A stretch of DNA of 64,000 nt from Alphaproteobacteria bacterium (GTDB taxonomy: Bacteria > Pseudomonadota > Alphaproteobacteria > Micropepsales > Micropepsaceae), in NCBI GenBank assembly GCA_017983635.1, contig JAGOBA010000010.1, positions 62,001-126,000 of the forward strand, given 5' to 3'. Shown here piece by piece: positions 61,051-64,000 of the stretch. Position numbers and translations under genes: made by a program. The notes below the pieces were generated by a model, which worked only from the letters and a program-made list of their open reading frames with translations, was not told where the DNA came from and ran no database searches. Positions within the stretch are counted from its first letter, which is position 1, and each line of letters begins with the position of its first letter.

Positions 61051-63312
61051 ATGGCCACCAACGCCGGTCCGCGCGTGCTCCTGAAGAAAATGCACGAGAT
61101 CATGGTCGAGCGCATCTCGCCGCAAGCGCGCCTCGACAAGATCGTCAAGCACATCGCCGCCAACATGGTGGCCGAGGTGTGCTCGATCTATCTGGTGAAA
61201 GCCGGCGGCGCGCTCGAGCTCTTCGCGACCGAAGGCTTGAACAAAGCCGCCGTCCACGCGACGCGCCTGAAAAAGGGTGAGGGCATTATCGGCGACGTCG
61301 CGCAGCACGCCAGGCCCTTGAACCTCTCCGACGCACCTTCGCACCCCAGCTTCTCGTACCGGCCGGAAACCGGCGAAGACCCATATCAGTCGATGTTGGG
61401 CGTGCCGATCTTGCGCACCGGCGGCGGCACGCTGGGCGTTCTCGCCGTGCAAAATCGCACGCATCGCCAGTACGGCGACGAAGAAGTCGAAGCGCTGCAG
61501 ACCGTCGCGATGGTCCTGTCGGAAATGGTCGTCTCGGGCTCGCTCGTCGACCTGAGCGAGATCGATCTAGGCCCTAAGCGCGACCGGCCGTGGCGCGGGC
61601 AGGGCGTCTCGTTCTGCGAAGGCATCGCCATGGGCCGCGCTGTCCTGCACGAGCCGCGGGTCAAAGTCGAAAAGCTGATCGCCGACGATTCAATTGCAGA
61701 GCGCGACCGCCTGGACCTCGCTATCGCCGACCTGCGCCGGGCGATCGACGTAATGCTCGCCGCCGAAGACACCGTGATCACCGGCGAAACCCGCGACGTG
61801 CTCGAAGCCTACCGGATGTTCGCCCACGACCGCGGCTGGATCACAAAGCTGCGCGAAGCGGTGATGACCGGCCTCACCGCGGAGGCCGCGGTCGAGCGCG
61901 TGCAAAACGACACCCGGGCTCGCATGGCCCGCCAAACCGACCCGCTGCTTCGCGAGCGTCTGCACGATCTCGACGATATCGCGAACCGCCTACTCCGCCA
62001 CCTCACTGGTAAGGCCGACACCGCCGCACACGACACGCTGCCCGCCGATACGCTGCTGTTCGCGCGCACGATGGGCCCGGCGGAACTGCTCGACTACGAC
62101 CGTTCGAAACTGCGCGGCCTCGTTCTTGAGGAAGGCTCGCCCACCAGCCACGTCGCCATCGTCGCCCGCGCGTTGGACATCCCGCTGATCGGCCGCATCG
62201 ACGGCGTGCTCGACCAAGTTGAGGTCGGCGACTGGGTCATCGCCGACGGCGACACGGCGGAGATTCACATTCGCCCCGCACACGAGGTGCGCGAGGCTTA
62301 TCGCCACAAGCTGGCGCTCCGCGCCCAACGACAAGCAGCCTTCGCCGCTCAACGACTGTTGCCGGCGGTGACGAAAGACGGCGAACGCATCAAGCTCCTG
62401 ATGAACGCCGGCCTCATTGCCGATATCCCGCATTTGGAAGAAACCGGCGCCGAAGGTATCGGCCTGTTCCGCACCGAACTTCAGTTCATGATCTCAAGCG
62501 AGATGCCGCGGCTGAAGAACCTTGTCGACCTCTACACGGCGGTTCTCGACGCGGCGCAGGGCAAGACGGTGGTCTTCCGCACGCTCGATCTCGGCGGCGA
62601 CAAGGTGCTGCCCTACGCGCGCCCGCTTGTCGAAGAAAACCCCGCCATGGGCTGGCGCGCGATCCGCATGACGCTCGATCGCCCCGCCTTGCTTCGCTAT
62701 CAAATCAGAGCGCTGCTCCGCGCCGCGCGCGGCCGCGATCTCGATCTGATGTTTCCGATGGTGGCCGAGGTCGCGGAGTTCCGCACCGCGCGCACGCTCG
62801 TCGATCGCGAACTCGAGCGTCTCTCGCGCCAGAACGAAGATCCGCCCCGCAAAGTCCGCGTCGGAACGATGCTCGAAGTCCCCGCCTTGGCGTTCCAGAT
62901 GCCCGCACTTTTGAGCACGGTCGATTTTATTTCGGTCGGCTCGAACGACCTGATGCAGTTTTTTTTCGCCAGCGATCGCGGCAACCCCCGCCTGGGCAGC
63001 CGCTACGATCTCCTGAGCCCGCCTATGCTTAATTTCTTGAAAGGAATTGTGGACAGCGCGCGTCAGCGCGGCGTGCCCGTTACGTTGTGCGGCGAAATGG
63101 CGGGCCGCCCGCTGGAGGCGATGGCGTTGATTGGCCTAGGTTTTCGCTCGCTTTCTATGGCCCCGGCCTCAGTCGGCCCGGTGAAACAGATGTTGCTTGG
63201 CCTCGATGCCGCGAAACTCGCCGCCTTGATGGCCGGCCTCTATGATCGCACCGAGCACTCGCTGCGAGAGCAGTTGAAACAATTTGCAATCAATGAGCGC
63301 GTGCCGATCTGA
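61051..63312 (+). CDS. ptsP: Phosphoenolpyruvate-protein phosphotransferase PtsP
   Basis: EI-Ntr, the first enzyme of the nitrogen phosphotransferase system, passing phosphate from PEP to NPr. The 753-residue product has an N-terminal GAF domain (about 15-160, RISPQARLDKIVKHIAANMV), a phosphohistidine domain with H367 (EGSPTSHVAIVAR), and the PEP-binding barrel with VGTMLEVPALA, SVGSNDLMQFFFASDRGN and the catalytic Cys in TLCGEMAG. The ATG at 61051 is taken; GTG 61027 overlaps the upstream palindrome. Confidence 0.96.
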   Translation: MATNAGPRVLLKKMHEIMVERISPQARLDKIVKHIAANMVAEVCSIYLVKAGGALELFATEGLNKAAVHATRLKKGEGIIGDVAQHARPLNLSDAPSHPSFSYRPETGEDPYQSMLGVPILRTGGGTLGVLAVQNRTHRQYGDEEVEALQTVAMVLSEMVVSGSLVDLSEIDLGPKRDRPWRGQGVSFCEGIAMGRAVLHEPRVKVEKLIADDSIAERDRLDLAIADLRRAIDVMLAAEDTVITGETRDVLEAYRMFAHDRGWITKLREAVMTGLTAEAAVERVQNDTRARMARQTDPLLRERLHDLDDIANRLLRHLTGKADTAAHDTLPADTLLFARTMGPAELLDYDRSKLRGLVLEEGSPTSHVAIVARALDIPLIGRIDGVLDQVEVGDWVIADGDTAEIHIRPAHEVREAYRHKLALRAQRQAAFAAQRLLPAVTKDGERIKLLMNAGLIADIPHLEETGAEGIGLFRTELQFMISSEMPRLKNLVDLYTAVLDAAQGKTVVFRTLDLGGDKVLPYARPLVEENPAMGWRAIRMTLDRPALLRYQIRALLRAARGRDLDLMFPMVAEVAEFRTARTLVDRELERLSRQNEDPPRKVRVGTMLEVPALAFQMPALLSTVDFISVGSNDLMQFFFASDRGNPRLGSRYDLLSPPMLNFLKGIVDSARQRGVPVTLCGEMAGRPLEAMALIGLGFRSLSMAPASVGPVKQMLLGLDAAKLAALMAGLYDRTEHSLREQLKQFAINERVPI

Positions 63313-63461
63313 TCTTCCGCATGCGGACGAACGTTTGCGGGGACCGCTTTGTTTTGCAATATTTAACGGCTCAATGCCTAAAGTGTCAGGCTGATCGTGC
63401 AAGCCAGCATTGCGCATCGGCCAGCGAAAAAAGACACCGAGTGGGGACGAGATAACGCTCA

Positions 63462-64000
63462 ATGAGCAACGTGTCGCAATTGCCGTCGACGGCCGAGCGC
63501 AAAGAGCGGCGCCGCTTGCACCTGCGTGAGGTGACCGAGCCCGCGCCCGCCGGCGAAACCGTCGGCGCCGTACTCGGCGCCGCGCGCACGGAGCGCGGCA
63601 TCGAAGCCGCCACGATCGCAAAGGCGCTCAAGATGAGCCGCGGTCAACTCGAAGCGATCGAAGCGAACGACTTTGCGAAATTGCCGGGCCGCACCTACGC
63701 CGTCGGCTTCGTGCGCGCTTATGCGAAGTACCTGCACCTCGACGACGAAGCGATCGTGCAGCGCTTCAAGGATGAGTTCGCCGACCAAGAAGTCACCAAG
63801 CCCGTCGACCTCATCTTTCCCGAAGCGCAGGATGAACAACGCCTGCCGAACGGTTCGATCGTCATTCTAGCGTTGGTCATCGCGATGGTGATCTACGGCA
63901 TTTCCTATCTCACGATCCCCAGCCGCAACACGACGACCGCGAAGGCGGACGAGCCTGCCGTAATCGTGGAGCAGCCGAAAGTCGAAGTCGCCGGGCCCGC
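63462..64000 (+). CDS. RodZ-like helix-turn-helix membrane protein, cut by the window edge
   Basis: The first 179 residues: an N-terminal charged tail, a helix-turn-helix of the RodZ/HTH_25 type (about 33-100, TVGAVLGAARTERGIEAATI, then LPGRTYAVGFVRAYAKYL), a basic/acidic linker, one membrane helix (132-150) and the start of a periplasmic part rich in Lys/Glu/Pro. RodZ links MreB to the membrane; many alphaproteobacterial relatives are of unknown role. It is 149 bp downstream of ptsP. Confidence 0.85.
   Translation, partial: MSNVSQLPSTAERKERRRLHLREVTEPAPAGETVGAVLGAARTERGIEAATIAKALKMSRGQLEAIEANDFAKLPGRTYAVGFVRAYAKYLHLDDEAIVQRFKDEFADQEVTKPVDLIFPEAQDEQRLPNGSIVILALVIAMVIYGISYLTIPSRNTTTAKADEPAVIVEQPKVEVAGP

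Noticed and set aside
60109..61464. 451-codon minus-strand frame across lysC and ptsP
   Set aside because: Antisense to two conserved genes and spans the palindrome; His/Arg/Asp-rich shadow.

Overview
The window is high-GC, densely coded DNA from an alphaproteobacterium. The evidence is the set of gene neighbourhoods: J-domain protein-cobS-cobT, hlyC/corC-aroB-aroK with xerD and accA nearby, comF-grxC-nitrilase family-DUF1178 near ubiG, lysC and ptsP, a DUF6356 gene next to secA, and Flp pilins with CtrA-like half sites. A Caulobacterales/Hyphomonadaceae-type organism is the best guess; that is inference from gene content and order only. No rRNA, tRNA, CRISPR array, phage or transposase gene was recognised.

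Layout. 1-9.2 kb: cobaltochelatase genes cobS and cobT with an unusual exported-protein gene wedged between them, a J-domain protein, bolA, a CNNM/CorC-type membrane protein, aroB and aroK. 9.3-20 kb: a small membrane protein and a long exported protein, xerD, a malyl-CoA lyase-type gene, kup, a POT peptide transporter, a three-gene ECF41 sigma-factor operon with a recognisable ECF41 promoter, and accA. 20-25.5 kb: two paralogous epoxide hydrolases around a lipoprotein and a DUF2975/XRE pair, a TauD-family dioxygenase, and a VapBC-type toxin-antitoxin pair. 25.5-28.5 kb: DUF6356 and secA.

28.5-49 kb looks accessory: alpha/beta hydrolases, a MocR-type regulator lacking the PLP lysine, a metallo-beta-lactamase-fold protein, a DUF5916 gene remnant, an Lrp-dehydrogenase pair, AraC, two beta-lactamase-family serine hydrolases, a desaturase, an amidase and two cysteine-rich exported proteins. 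49-64 kb returns to conserved genes: argJ, mutT flanked by two Flp pilin-like genes, a methyltransferase, comF, grxC, a nitrilase-family amidohydrolase, an alpha/beta hydrolase coupled to kynureninase, DUF1178, a Fic toxin with a VbhA-like antitoxin, DUF2004, ubiG, lysC, ptsP and the start of a RodZ-like gene.

The most notable points are: (i) the ECF41 operon, whose promoter at 18864-18890 exactly fits TGTCACA-N16-CGTC; (ii) the MocR regulator with Arg at the Schiff-base lysine position; (iii) several non-coding palindromic elements, one of which (54685-54823) forms the 5' end of a secreted hydrolase gene and another (4021-4039) lies inside the N-terminus of the gene between cobS and cobT; (iv) a Fic antitoxin lacking the Ser/Thr of its inhibitory motif; (v) an orphan alphaproteobacterial LexA box upstream of secA. 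All functional calls come from reading motifs; no database search was run.
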